Position numbers and translations under genes: made by a program. From NCBI RefSeq assembly GCF_050281185.1, contig NZ_JBNNWS010000003.1, positions 248,001 through 312,000 of the forward strand: a DNA stretch of 64,000 nt. Reading direction: 5' to 3'. The stretch comes from Heyndrickxia sp050281185 (GTDB lineage Bacteria > Bacillota > Bacilli > Bacillales > Bacillaceae_C). Shown here piece by piece: positions 26,369 through 34,550 of the stretch. The notes under the pieces were generated by a model. It was not told the DNA's origin and did no database searches. It saw nothing but the letters and a program-made list of their open reading frames with translations. The stretch's first letter is position 1; each line of letters begins with the position of its first letter.

Positions 26369-26402
26369 AAAGGAGAGTGGATACCTGCACCCACTCTCCT
26401 TT
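26369..26402. terminator. Bidirectional rho-independent terminator
   Basis: AAAGGAGAGTGG and CCACTCTCCTTT arms around a 10-nt loop, with A/T-rich flanks. It lies 5 nt past the kefB stop and would also end transcripts from the hydrolase locus. Confidence 0.8.
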
Positions 26403-26407
26403 ATCAA

Positions 26408-27556
26408 TTATGACTTAGATTCTTGCATTTTTGATTTAAACAGCCACTTCATCATTGGAGGGGTCACTATTGTGGTAACTAGAACGACAACAATAATCGC
26501 TGCATATAAATCTTGATCTAGTAATTTAGCTTCCAAACCAATTGTAGCCATGATTAAGGCAACTTCACCGCGAGAAACCATAGCAGCTCCAATTCCTAAT
26601 GAACTGTTCCAACCAAATCCAGCTAGCTTTGCACCAACTGATGCCCCAACTAATTTTGTAAGAATGGCCAAAATACTTAAAAATATGATGAGACCTAAAT
26701 GTTTTGTAATTCCAGAAAACTGTGCAGTGATTCCGATAGAAGTAAAAAATACTGGAACGAAAATAGAATAGCCGATCGTTTCAACCTTTTGAAAAACCTC
26801 ATGCTTAAATTTCGTTACACTAACTGCAACACCAGCGATATACGCACCGATAATGGCAGCTACTCCAGTATATTCAGCTAAATAAGCAAAAACAAAACAG
26901 ATAATTAATGCAGATGATACGACCGTTTCTGTTACCTTTAATATGGAGAATCTATTTAAGAACCATGGAACCACTTTCCAAGCAACAAGAATGGCGCCTG
27001 CAAAGAATAGTACTTTCTTTAATATAAGAGTAGTTAAATGAACATCTCCTCCGGCAAAACTCATTAAGAATGCTAACGCAATAATTACTACCACATCATC
27101 AATGACAGCAGCCCCTAAAATAGTCGTTCCTTCACGAGTTTTTAGCTGATTCATTTCCTTAAGTGCTTGAACTGAAATACTAACACTTGTCGCCGATAGC
27201 AATAGTCCTAAAAACCAAGCTTCTAATGTTGAAAGATTTAATATGATACCAGCAAAATAACCCAATACAAGCGGTACAATAATTCCGCCAAACCCTACAT
27301 AAGTTGATGCTTTACCTGTTCGTTTGAATTCATCAATATCTGTTTCCAATCCTGCGATAAACATCAACAGGATGACACCAATCTGGCTAAATGCTTCCAG
27401 TGTATCTGTCTCATTGATTAATCCTAAGACAGAAGGACCTAGTACGATTCCAATTAAAAGTTTCCCAAGTACAGAAGGCTGCTTCAACCTTACACTCAGA
27501 CTTCCAGCTACTTTAGAGGCAATTAAAATAATAGCTAGTTGAAGAATTAATATCAT
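26408..27556 (-). CDS. CPA2 family monovalent cation:proton antiporter (KefB-type)
   Basis: 382 residues, about 12-13 helices, Na_H_Exchanger fold. Signature segments: LLMFIAGLETDIDEFKRTGK, LLLSATSVSISVQALKEM, and AVIDDVVVIIALAFL with the paired acidic ion-binding residues. The C-terminal RCK/TrkA-N domain of full KefB proteins is absent, so this is the short form, like KhtU-type subunits that work with a separate regulator; no such partner is next to it. The start ATG has AAGGTGGAG upstream. Its leader contains a long hairpin at 27601-27670. Confidence 0.88.
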   Translation of the reverse strand: MILILQLAIILIASKVAGSLSVRLKQPSVLGKLLIGIVLGPSVLGLINETDTLEAFSQIGVILLMFIAGLETDIDEFKRTGKASTYVGFGGIIVPLVLGYFAGIILNLSTLEAWFLGLLLSATSVSISVQALKEMNQLKTREGTTILGAAVIDDVVVIIALAFLMSFAGGDVHLTTLILKKVLFFAGAILVAWKVVPWFLNRFSILKVTETVVSSALIICFVFAYLAEYTGVAAIIGAYIAGVAVSVTKFKHEVFQKVETIGYSIFVPVFFTSIGITAQFSGITKHLGLIIFLSILAILTKLVGASVGAKLAGFGWNSSLGIGAAMVSRGEVALIMATIGLEAKLLDQDLYAAIIVVVLVTTIVTPPMMKWLFKSKMQESKS

Positions 27557-27600
27557 CTAAACTCCACCTTTCTAGTTTGAATAGGCTATATTAATGATTA

Positions 27601-27670
27601 TTGTTGAGAAGAAAACTTGTAGAGTATACTAGCTAAAACGAGTGCTCTAAGATTTTATTCTTCTCAACAA
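27601..27670 (-). promoter_or_regulatory. Long stem-loop in the kefB leader
   Basis: TTGTTGAGAAGAA (27601-27613) and TTCTTCTCAACAA (27658-27670) are exact inverse 13-mers. TAGAG / CTCTA inside extend the stem. There is no T-run, so it is not a simple terminator. It lies 45-114 nt before the kefB ATG. Confidence 0.55.
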
Positions 27671-27690
27671 CATGGCCCTTATACAAAGAC

Positions 27691-27738
27691 AAAAAAAGCC
27701 TGTCACCAAGGGACATAGTTATCCCTTGGTGACAGGCT
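27691..27738 (-). terminator. Rho-independent terminator of the racemase/transporter operon
   Basis: AGCCTGTCACCAAGGGA pairs perfectly with CCCTTGGTGACAGGCT around a short loop, followed on the minus strand by TTTTTTTG. It lies about 90 nt after the YkvI-like stop. Confidence 0.9.
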
Positions 27739-27800
27739 CCTCCAATTTGCTTCGTATTTAATTATTTTAAGTATAACATAAATTGAGCTAAAAAGCGAGC

Positions 27801-27827
27801 GGGACATGGGACCTGTCCCCATGTCCC
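27801..27827. repeat. GGGACA-type palindromic repeat, copy 17
   Basis: A near-perfect palindrome, GGGACATGGG and CCCATGTCCC arms. The core GGGACCTGTCCC is orientation 'f'. It ends 2 nt from the YkvI-like stop. Confidence 0.9.
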
Positions 27828-27829
27828 AA

Positions 27830-28906
27830 TTACTGATGAAATGAATGATCCACACGTTTCACTTTTCGTTTCGTTCTAATCCAGTGAACGATAATCGCGG
27901 CCATAAGGGTAAATCCAAGATAACCTACTAAAGGGTAAACTGTACCAACTAATTTAATGAATCCGATGAAGCTAGCGCCGAATGCTGCGATTCCAAAAAG
28001 GACGACAAATAGTTTGAATTTTGGAACTTCTCTCTTTACAATTCTTGCTGTGAAAGCATAGAGCATACCTACAGCCGTGTTATAAATCATCCCTAATAAT
28101 ACGATCGACATGAATATGGAAAATAAGGGTGAAATTTCATTGGCTAAATAGAGCATTGGCATTTCTTTGTCTTTGATGGTGTTTAAATGAGTAAGCATTC
28201 CAAGATTAATACATAAAATTAGAATTCCCAAGCCGATGCCGCCGAGAGTTCCTCCTAGTCCAGCCGTTTTTTCATCTTTAACTGTTCCTCCCATGACGGT
28301 AAGCATAGATGCACCTGCGGCAATGTTATAAGAAACATATAACAATGCCCCTAATCCCCAATTTGAAGCAGCCGCGTTTTGATGATTGGCTATCTGTAGA
28401 AGTTCCGAAAAGCTCAGATCCATCGTCATAAAAGAATAACCTGCAATGATGATGACAAGGGCAAGTAAAAACGGTGTAACCAATCCAATCAGCGAAATAA
28501 CTTTTTGGATATTAAGGCAAACGGTCAAAATGGTTAACAGACTCATCAAGATATTTCCTACGATGCCTGGGATTCCGAATTGCTGCTCAAAGATTGAGCC
28601 GGCTCCTGCCATCATGACAACCGTTACTCCAAATAAGAAAAACGTGATAATGACATCAATGACGATCCCGAGGTATCGTCCGCAAATATGATAAATAACC
28701 TCTTTATGTGAACTTGTTTGCAAACGACTTCCAAGTTGAGTTAAATTCATTCCTAAAAACGCAAAAAGTATCGTCGCGACGATCGTACCGATCATCCCCA
28801 TCCATCCAAAGCTTGTGAAGAATTGCAAAATCTCCTGTCCGGAGGCAAATCCTGCCCCGACAAGCACACCAATATATGCACCAGCAATTTGAATACTTTT
28901 TTTCAT
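27830..28906 (-). CDS. YkvI-family membrane transporter
   Basis: 358 residues, about 10 helices. It starts MKKSIQIAGAYIGVLVGAGFASGQEILQFF, the typical N-terminus of the YkvI family of putative amino acid transporters in the APC/LeuT-like superfamily. AGGAG precedes ATG 28906. It is the last gene of the operon with the N-acylamino acid racemase, acyltransferase and deacylase. This makes an amino acid, perhaps a D-amino acid, the most likely cargo (inference). The direction of transport is unknown. Confidence 0.82.
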   Translation of the reverse strand: MKKSIQIAGAYIGVLVGAGFASGQEILQFFTSFGWMGMIGTIVATILFAFLGMNLTQLGSRLQTSSHKEVIYHICGRYLGIVIDVIITFFLFGVTVVMMAGAGSIFEQQFGIPGIVGNILMSLLTILTVCLNIQKVISLIGLVTPFLLALVIIIAGYSFMTMDLSFSELLQIANHQNAAASNWGLGALLYVSYNIAAGASMLTVMGGTVKDEKTAGLGGTLGGIGLGILILCINLGMLTHLNTIKDKEMPMLYLANEISPLFSIFMSIVLLGMIYNTAVGMLYAFTARIVKREVPKFKLFVVLFGIAAFGASFIGFIKLVGTVYPLVGYLGFTLMAAIIVHWIRTKRKVKRVDHSFHQ

Positions 28907-28997
28907 AATGGTCTCCTATTAGTTTGAATTTTTAGATAATTTTATTTAAAAAGAAAGATAAGGAAAGCCAATACCCCCTTTATCCTCTTTTAATCTT

Positions 28998-30104
28998 TTA
29001 CGAATACGATTTTTTATAGACAGTAAATTGTTGAATGCGTTCTTGATTTGGTTCAAAACCAATTCCTGGTTTGTCAGGAACAGTAATCAGCCCATCTTCT
29101 ACAACGACCTCTGGCTCAATAATATCTTGATCCCAATAACGTGAAGAACCCGCCGTATCACCAGGCATGACAAAGTTAGATAACGTGGTTAAGGCAATAT
29201 TATGAGCTCTTCCAATTCCTGATTCAAGCATACCTCCACACCAAACTGGAATGTCATGTTTCTGGCAAAGATCGTGAATTCGTTTTGATTCTGTTAATCC
29301 CCCGACACGACCAATTTTTATATTAATAATTTTACAGCTTCCGAGTTCAATTGCTTTCCTTGCATCTTCATAAGAATGGATGCTTTCGTCAAGGCAAACT
29401 GGAGTTAAAATCTCTTTTTGCAGCGTTGCGTGATCAACTATATCATCCGAAGCTAACGGTTGTTCAATCATCATCAAATCAAACTCATCAAGCGCCTTTA
29501 ACCGTTCAATATCATTTAAGCGATAGGCAGAATTCGCATCTGCCATTAATGGTACATTTGGAAAATGCCTTCGAACTTCCCGCATAACCTCAACATCCCA
29601 TCCAGGCTTAATTTTCACTTTCATTCTTTTATACCCTTCATTTACATATCTATCAATTATTTGTAGAAGTTCTTGAACCGTTTCCTGAATACCAATACTT
29701 ATTCCGACTTCTATTTGCTTTTTTTCCCCGCCTAGAGCATAAGCAAGAGGAATACCTTGTTGTTTAGCAAATATGTCCCATACAGCACCTTCCATCGTGG
29801 ATTTTGCCATATTGTTCTTCCGTATGTATGAAAGAATATCGACCACTTCATCAGGGTGATGAATCTCTTTATTCAATATACTTGGGATCACAAAATCCTC
29901 TAACATATGCCAATTCGTTTTTAATGTTTCCTCATTGTACCACGGAGAATGAAATGCAACAGATTCACCCCATCCGCTGATCCCATTTTCATCTTTTGCT
30001 TCAAGTAAAAGAAACTCTTTATCCTGAAACGTTCCGAAACTTGTCGTAAACGGAAACTTCATTTTCATTTTAAGATGCCTTAATGTAACCTCTTTAACTA
30101 TCAT
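28998..30104 (-). CDS. N-acylamino acid racemase / o-succinylbenzoate synthase family (enolase superfamily)
   Basis: 368 residues. Enolase-superfamily barrel with the acid/base lysine motif KVKIKPGWD, metal ligands in LMADANSAY, MIEQPL and CLDESIH, and the second lysine in KIINIKIGRVGG. The family includes MenC (OSBS) and the N-succinylamino acid racemases (NSAR). There are no menaquinone genes here. Instead the gene sits with a GNAT acyltransferase and an M20 deacylase, the arrangement described in Geobacillus kaustophilus for converting D- to L-amino acids via N-succinyl intermediates. I therefore favour NSAR as the physiological role. The binding site AAGGTGGGG lies ahead of ATG 30104. Confidence 0.88.
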   Translation of the reverse strand: MIVKEVTLRHLKMKMKFPFTTSFGTFQDKEFLLLEAKDENGISGWGESVAFHSPWYNEETLKTNWHMLEDFVIPSILNKEIHHPDEVVDILSYIRKNNMAKSTMEGAVWDIFAKQQGIPLAYALGGEKKQIEVGISIGIQETVQELLQIIDRYVNEGYKRMKVKIKPGWDVEVMREVRRHFPNVPLMADANSAYRLNDIERLKALDEFDLMMIEQPLASDDIVDHATLQKEILTPVCLDESIHSYEDARKAIELGSCKIINIKIGRVGGLTESKRIHDLCQKHDIPVWCGGMLESGIGRAHNIALTTLSNFVMPGDTAGSSRYWDQDIIEPEVVVEDGLITVPDKPGIGFEPNQERIQQFTVYKKSYS

Positions 30105-30118
30105 TTTTCTACCCCACC

Positions 30119-30946
30119 TTATATTTTTAAAATATCTTTCCGAACAAATATGTAATAGTAAATAGGTTCGTTTTCGCTTTTAATCAGTGAAACAACCGTA
30201 TAGCTTTTATTAAATAATGTTTGGAAAATTGTTCTCGTTTTGTGACGCCAATCAATCGCAAGTTCTGGATTCGTACTTTTCAGTTGTTGAAAATTTGTAG
30301 GGACTGGAACAAATACAGGTTTATTATAGTCAATGTTGTTTTCGAAACCATCGACAGGATCCATCAATATCGGTAAATGGTCTTCAGTTAATTCGCATTG
30401 AAATAAAAATTGAGCCTCGTATTGATCCAGGTCAAAATGTTCTGAGACATGAGGACTGTTGATCCACCATTCAACTTTTAAACGGTCAGAAGGGAGTCCT
30501 TGGTTTAAACTGTCTTCCATTTCCCCGTAGCAATTTTCTACATATGTCGAGCTAATCGCATGTAATTTGTTTAAATTTAAATTGGCATTTCGAGTTTCAA
30601 GTGGATCATATGTCCAAGTGATTAACTCATAGCCCATTTCTTGTGCGATTTCCATTTGTGCTTGTTTTAGTCTAGCACCGATCCCTTTTACTTGATGACG
30701 AGGGTGGATGCCGAGCATATGTGAGCACAAATAGCTTTGACCTTTGCTAAAACCAGCAAAGCTGTAACTAAACCCAACCATTTCTTCATGTAAAAAAGCA
30801 CCTAACAAAAAACCGCCATTTTGGGAAGCTGTGATTGTTTGATGGAGAGGAAGCGGATCCATCTTCCATATTTCCTTTTCAAGCTCTTGAACCATTTTAA
30901 GTTCAGTATTTGTTTTCAAGACTCTTATTTCAATTTCCGAACTCAT
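30119..30946 (-). CDS. GNAT-family N-acyltransferase (probable D-amino acid N-succinyltransferase)
   Basis: 275 residues, longer than ordinary acetyltransferases. The GNAT core lies at about 45-130 (GGFLLGAFLHEEMVGFSYSF, SHMLGIHPRHQVKGIGARLKQAQ), followed by an extra C-terminal domain. This long form is the partner of NSAR in the D- to L-amino acid pathway, where it succinylates the D-amino acid (established for the Geobacillus pathway; substrate here inferred). The ATG overlaps the M20 stop as ATGA, and the NSAR gene follows after 14 nt. Confidence 0.82.
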   Translation of the reverse strand: MSSEIEIRVLKTNTELKMVQELEKEIWKMDPLPLHQTITASQNGGFLLGAFLHEEMVGFSYSFAGFSKGQSYLCSHMLGIHPRHQVKGIGARLKQAQMEIAQEMGYELITWTYDPLETRNANLNLNKLHAISSTYVENCYGEMEDSLNQGLPSDRLKVEWWINSPHVSEHFDLDQYEAQFLFQCELTEDHLPILMDPVDGFENNIDYNKPVFVPVPTNFQQLKSTNPELAIDWRHKTRTIFQTLFNKSYTVVSLIKSENEPIYYYIFVRKDILKI

Positions 30947-32094
30947 GCTAACTCTCCCTTTTCATATGCATCGAAAGTATTCAATATCGTTTTTGCAAGA
31001 ATTTCAATTCCAGCGTATATAGCATTTCGATTAAAGGTCATGTTCGGATGATGAAGTCCAGGCTTCAAATCACATCCTAATCCTAACATCGTGGCTTTCA
31101 CATTCGGATTTTTCAGCGTATAAAAATGAAAGTCCTCCCCACCCGATGTGACAATCGGCTCTTTTAGCTGCTCTTCTCCTAATGACTCGACAATAGCTTT
31201 TTTCATTAAACGCTTAGCTACATTATTTACTTCAGCTGCCGCGACAAAAGCCTTCGTTTCTAACATAATATCTACCCCGTAAAGTTTTGCGATGCTATTC
31301 ATGATGGCCTCTATTTTTTCGGTTAATTTATTCATGATTGAATTTGTTTGTGCTCGTAAATCAATACTGAATGAGGCTTTTCCTGGAATGATGTTTCCAG
31401 ACTCGCTTCCAGCATGAAACTTTGTCATTTTTGCCGAGTAAGGAACCATTGGATCTAAATAAATGCTTTTCATTTCATTTATTATCGAAGCCCCTATTTC
31501 AATGGCATTTTGTCCAAGGTTCGGTCTTGCTCCATGGGCATCCTCACCGATGATTTCACCTGATAAAAATTTAGCTGACCCGTGGTAAATAGCAGGGACG
31601 GCTTGACCATCTTCTAACTCCTGAATAGGTCGAAGATGAACACCGTACAAAAAATCAACATCGTCTAATACGTTTTTTTCAACCATTTTTAATGCACCTG
31701 TTCCCTTTTCTTCTGCAGGTTGAAAAATGAATTTAAGCTTTCCGAAAGAAGGAATGTTCATCTCCTGCAAGACCAACATTGTTCCTAGAGCCATTGCCAT
31801 ATGTGCATCATGGCCGCACGAATGATTCGCCTGAAATTGACCGTCAACCTCCTGCCAAAGTGCATCCATATCTGTTCGTAAAGCCACACAAAAATCCCCA
31901 GAGCCTATCTCTGTGACAAGGCCCGGACAATCGGGAAACGTATCTGCAGAAAATCCTCTATCTTCTAAAAAGCGGTAAATATACTCCGTTGTTTTGTATT
32001 CCATCCAACTTATTTCCGGATGATAATGTAAATGTTCAAACACTGAATCAATCGTCGATTTAAGTTGTTGTATGTAGTCCTTCACTTTTTTCAT
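30943..32094 (-). CDS. M20 family metallopeptidase (probable N-succinyl-L-amino acid desuccinylase)
   Basis: 383 residues. Motifs: EHLHYHPEISWMEYKT, VALRTDMDALW, SCGHDAHMAMALG, FIFQPAEEKGTGA and SGGEDFHFYT. It belongs to the M20D branch and differs from the other M20 enzyme in this window (1988-3178). In the NSAR pathway an L-specific deacylase of this family releases the free L-amino acid and makes racemisation irreversible. It is the first enzyme gene after the RpiR regulator (8 nt gap) and overlaps the acyltransferase gene by 4 nt. Confidence 0.88.
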   Translation of the reverse strand: MKKVKDYIQQLKSTIDSVFEHLHYHPEISWMEYKTTEYIYRFLEDRGFSADTFPDCPGLVTEIGSGDFCVALRTDMDALWQEVDGQFQANHSCGHDAHMAMALGTMLVLQEMNIPSFGKLKFIFQPAEEKGTGALKMVEKNVLDDVDFLYGVHLRPIQELEDGQAVPAIYHGSAKFLSGEIIGEDAHGARPNLGQNAIEIGASIINEMKSIYLDPMVPYSAKMTKFHAGSESGNIIPGKASFSIDLRAQTNSIMNKLTEKIEAIMNSIAKLYGVDIMLETKAFVAAAEVNNVAKRLMKKAIVESLGEEQLKEPIVTSGGEDFHFYTLKNPNVKATMLGLGCDLKPGLHHPNMTFNRNAIYAGIEILAKTILNTFDAYEKGELA

Positions 32095-32102
32095 CCCCCT
32101 TC

Positions 32103-32945
32103 CTATATAAAGAAATAGTCTCCATCAAGCTTTTCATATCGTTCCTTGCGCTCTTCAAATTGCTTCTGATCGTTAATCGAAACACCGGCAACCATTGCAT
32201 TCAAAAAGGAAAACAGGACCGGAGCGGAATCGATGGTCGAATTTCCAGATGAACAAATTTGAAAAAGAATATCTGCATACTCCCTTATCGGAGCGACAGG
32301 AGAATCTGTGATGCCAATAACAAACGCCCCTTGTTCCTTTGCCAATTGAGCAGTTTTAATTGTTTCCTTTAAATAACGATGGAAAGAAATCGCGATCAGC
32401 GTTGATTTTTCATTCATTTCACTTATGGTTAATAACAGATCATCAGTATCCGGACGAAAAAGATGAACATTTCCCCTAGCAAGACGAAGTGTAAAGGCCA
32501 GCCAGCTAGCGGCAGAAAAGGAGGTTCGTAATCCAGAAACATAGATTGTTTCTGTTTTCACTAATTGGTCTACTGCTTTGTCAAAATCTTTCTCATTGAT
32601 GTTTTGGATGGTTTCATGAATGTGCCTGCAATCCTGTTCCATAACCTTTGCAAAAAAATAAGGATGTTCAGCTAGTTCAAGTTTGTCGGAAAAATATTGT
32701 CCAAGACTGCTTTTCGTATTTAGAAGCTGTTCACGAACCATCTTTTGAAGCTCGGAAAACCCTGTTAATTGAATTGAGTAGCAAAAACGAATCACAGTTG
32801 TTTCACTCACTCCAACATGGCCACCAATTTCACTCGCCGATTTAACTGCAAAATCTCGAGGGTTTTCTACTAAATATTTAGCGACTTTCTGTTGCCCCTT
32901 TGACAGTTGATTATATTTATTTTCTATTTCCTCTCTTAAATTCAT
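32103..32945 (-). CDS. MurR/RpiR family transcriptional regulator
   Basis: About 280 residues. The N-terminal HTH_6 domain contains LSKGQQKVAKYLVENPRDFAVKSASEIGGHVGVSETTVIRFC. The C-terminal SIS domain has IYVSGLRTSFSAASWLAFTLRL and LIAISFHRYLKETIKTAQLAKEQGAFVIGITD. I start at ATG 32945 with AGGTGG upstream; a GTG three codons earlier lies in that site. SIS domains usually sense phosphosugars, so a regulator of an amino acid racemase operon is notable. Two TGAAGTTT-type palindromes upstream are likely operators. Confidence 0.9.
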   Translation of the reverse strand: MNLREEIENKYNQLSKGQQKVAKYLVENPRDFAVKSASEIGGHVGVSETTVIRFCYSIQLTGFSELQKMVREQLLNTKSSLGQYFSDKLELAEHPYFFAKVMEQDCRHIHETIQNINEKDFDKAVDQLVKTETIYVSGLRTSFSAASWLAFTLRLARGNVHLFRPDTDDLLLTISEMNEKSTLIAISFHRYLKETIKTAQLAKEQGAFVIGITDSPVAPIREYADILFQICSSGNSTIDSAPVLFSFLNAMVAGVSINDQKQFEERKERYEKLDGDYFFI

Positions 32946-32965
32946 AATTTCCACCTTTATAAAAA

Positions 32966-33010
32966 TGAAGTTTCTATTTCATTTGCTTATAAAATGAAGT
33001 TTAAACTTCA
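32966..33010 (-). promoter_or_regulatory. Two candidate RpiR operators
   Basis: TGAAGTTTAAACTTCA at 32995-33010 is a perfect 16-bp palindrome. TGAAGTTTCTATTTCA at 32966-32981 is an imperfect copy 29 bp away. Both fit the TGAAA-N-TTTCA style of RpiR-family sites and lie just before the rpiR start. Confidence 0.65.
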
Positions 33011-33070
33011 TATATTATTTGATATTAAATTAACACAATATTGAGTATTATTCAATAATTTTTTTCGAAA

Positions 33071-33179
33071 GGGACATGGGGTCGGGTCCATCGTCCCATT
33101 TTGTTTATCCAAAAAAAGGACATAGGATCGATCTGACCTTGCGTCCCACTCCAAAAAGGGACATGGGACCTCGCGTCCC
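33071..33179. repeat. Cluster of three GGGACA-type palindromic repeats, copies 18-20
   Basis: 33071-33097 (core GGGTCGGGTCC), 33118-33147 (eroded, slightly longer) and 33158-33179 (short form GGGACATGGGACC...CGTCCC). They lie between divergent genes, well away from stop codons, unlike most copies. Confidence 0.85.
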
Positions 33180-33306
33180 ATTTAAGGTTCCTGTAAGGTT
33201 GAGCTTAAATTAGTGTAAGGTGGATATTATATAATTATTTGTAGAGAACTATTTAATATGGAAGAATCAGATATTCCCTTGGATATTCTTAGAAAGGAAG
33301 AATGAA

Positions 33307-34464
33307 ATGCAAGTTTATGCAATACCTATTTTTATTGCACTTTTGGTTTGTTTTTTTATAGCGTTTTTATTAACTTTGCCATGGACAATTTATCAATATC
33401 GCAAATACGGGTATTTTAGTTTTTGGAAAACATTACTTATTTTAAGCTTTATCTTTTATGGATTAAGTGCCTACTTTTTAGTGATTTTCCCGATACCTAG
33501 TGTTCGAAATAATTGTGTTTCAATTGATCCGGGTGCAACTTTTACTCAACTTCGGCCGTTTCAATTCATTCAGGATATTAAGCGTGAGACGAGCTTCAAT
33601 TGGAATGTGCCTTCTAGTTATATCGATTTGTTAAAAGCCCGTCCTTTCTTTCAAATGTTTTTCAATGTTTTACTTTTATTTCCTTTAGGTGTTTATTTAA
33701 GGTACTTTTTTAAGAAGAAAGTAAAGTGGATATATTCTGCTCTTATTGGATTCGGGGTATCACTATTTTTTGAGACAACTCAGCTAACAGCTCTATTTGG
33801 CACTTTTAAGTGTCCTTACCGAGTTTTTGATGTAGATGATTTAATAACTAATACTGCAGGTACTGTCCTTGGTTTTCTATTTGCTCCAATCTTTTTGGCG
33901 CTAATCCCATCTAGGGAAACTCTTAATGAGCAGAGCCGCTCCATTAGCAATCAAAAAAAAGCAACCTTTGGTGCTCAGCTGATTGAAATAATTTTAAATA
34001 TTATTATTACAAATGTGATAACAAATTTTATTCTAGGATTGCTTAAAAGACCAGGAATAATCGCTGAAGAGATTTTGTTTGCAATTATTTTCTTTATACT
34101 CATGGTAGTGATCCCTGTCATCTGGAAAGGTCATACGCTCGGTTCTAAAATTGTACGTATGAAATTAATTCCGGAAAAGGGAAACTGGTTGGGGAGTTTC
34201 AGCCGGCGTTACATTATTGTCTATGTGCCTTTCTTGTTCTCAGCATTATCAAGAATATTTTCTAAGTATATGAGTAATGATCTTCTAGTTAACCTTTTTA
34301 TCATTGGAATAGCTTTCCTTTCTGGACTGTTATGGTTAATTATTATCTTCCATGTCTTAATCAGATGGATAAAAAAAGACAAGGTGCCTTATTTTAACCG
34401 ATACGGTCAAATACAGACAGTTAGGGACACTGGACCTGACCCCGCGTCCCGTCACCCCAAATAG
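33307..34464 (+). CDS. VanZ-like / RDD domain fusion membrane protein
   Basis: 385 residues. Residues 1-200 form a VanZ-like domain (helices, RPFQFIQDIKRE, FFNVLLLFPLGVYLR, FFETTQLTALFGT, VFDVDDLITNTAGTVLGF). Residues about 220-370 form an RDD domain (GLLKRPGIIAEE, GSKIVRMKLI, SRRYIIVYVPF). The fusion is known in Bacilli, but the role is unresolved; VanZ homologues affect glycopeptide or lipoglycopeptide tolerance. The last 13 residues (RDTGPDPASRHPK) are encoded by a palindromic repeat that has run into the gene, so the native stop was probably lost. ATG 33307 follows AAAGGAAG. Confidence 0.85.
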   Translation: MQVYAIPIFIALLVCFFIAFLLTLPWTIYQYRKYGYFSFWKTLLILSFIFYGLSAYFLVIFPIPSVRNNCVSIDPGATFTQLRPFQFIQDIKRETSFNWNVPSSYIDLLKARPFFQMFFNVLLLFPLGVYLRYFFKKKVKWIYSALIGFGVSLFFETTQLTALFGTFKCPYRVFDVDDLITNTAGTVLGFLFAPIFLALIPSRETLNEQSRSISNQKKATFGAQLIEIILNIIITNVITNFILGLLKRPGIIAEEILFAIIFFILMVVIPVIWKGHTLGSKIVRMKLIPEKGNWLGSFSRRYIIVYVPFLFSALSRIFSKYMSNDLLVNLFIIGIAFLSGLLWLIIIFHVLIRWIKKDKVPYFNRYGQIQTVRDTGPDPASRHPK

Positions 34465-34506
34465 GGACATTGGACCCGCCCCCGCGTCCCAGGGACACCT
34501 TGTCCC
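34424..34506. repeat. Cluster of three GGGACA-type palindromic repeats, copies 21-23
   Basis: 34424-34450 (inside the coding end), 34464-34490 (first G shared with the TAG stop) and the 15-nt minimal palindrome GGGACACCTTGTCCC at 34492-34506. The two full copies are orientation 'f', an exception to the usual rule after plus-strand genes. Confidence 0.9.
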
Positions 34507-34550
34507 ATTATGGTAAAATATAGATAAAAACATTGATTGAGGTTTGGAAA

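Noticed and set aside
28998..30104. A menaquinone menC gene
   Set aside because: No other men genes are nearby. The acyltransferase and M20 partners point to N-acylamino acid racemase, although promiscuous OSBS activity is likely.
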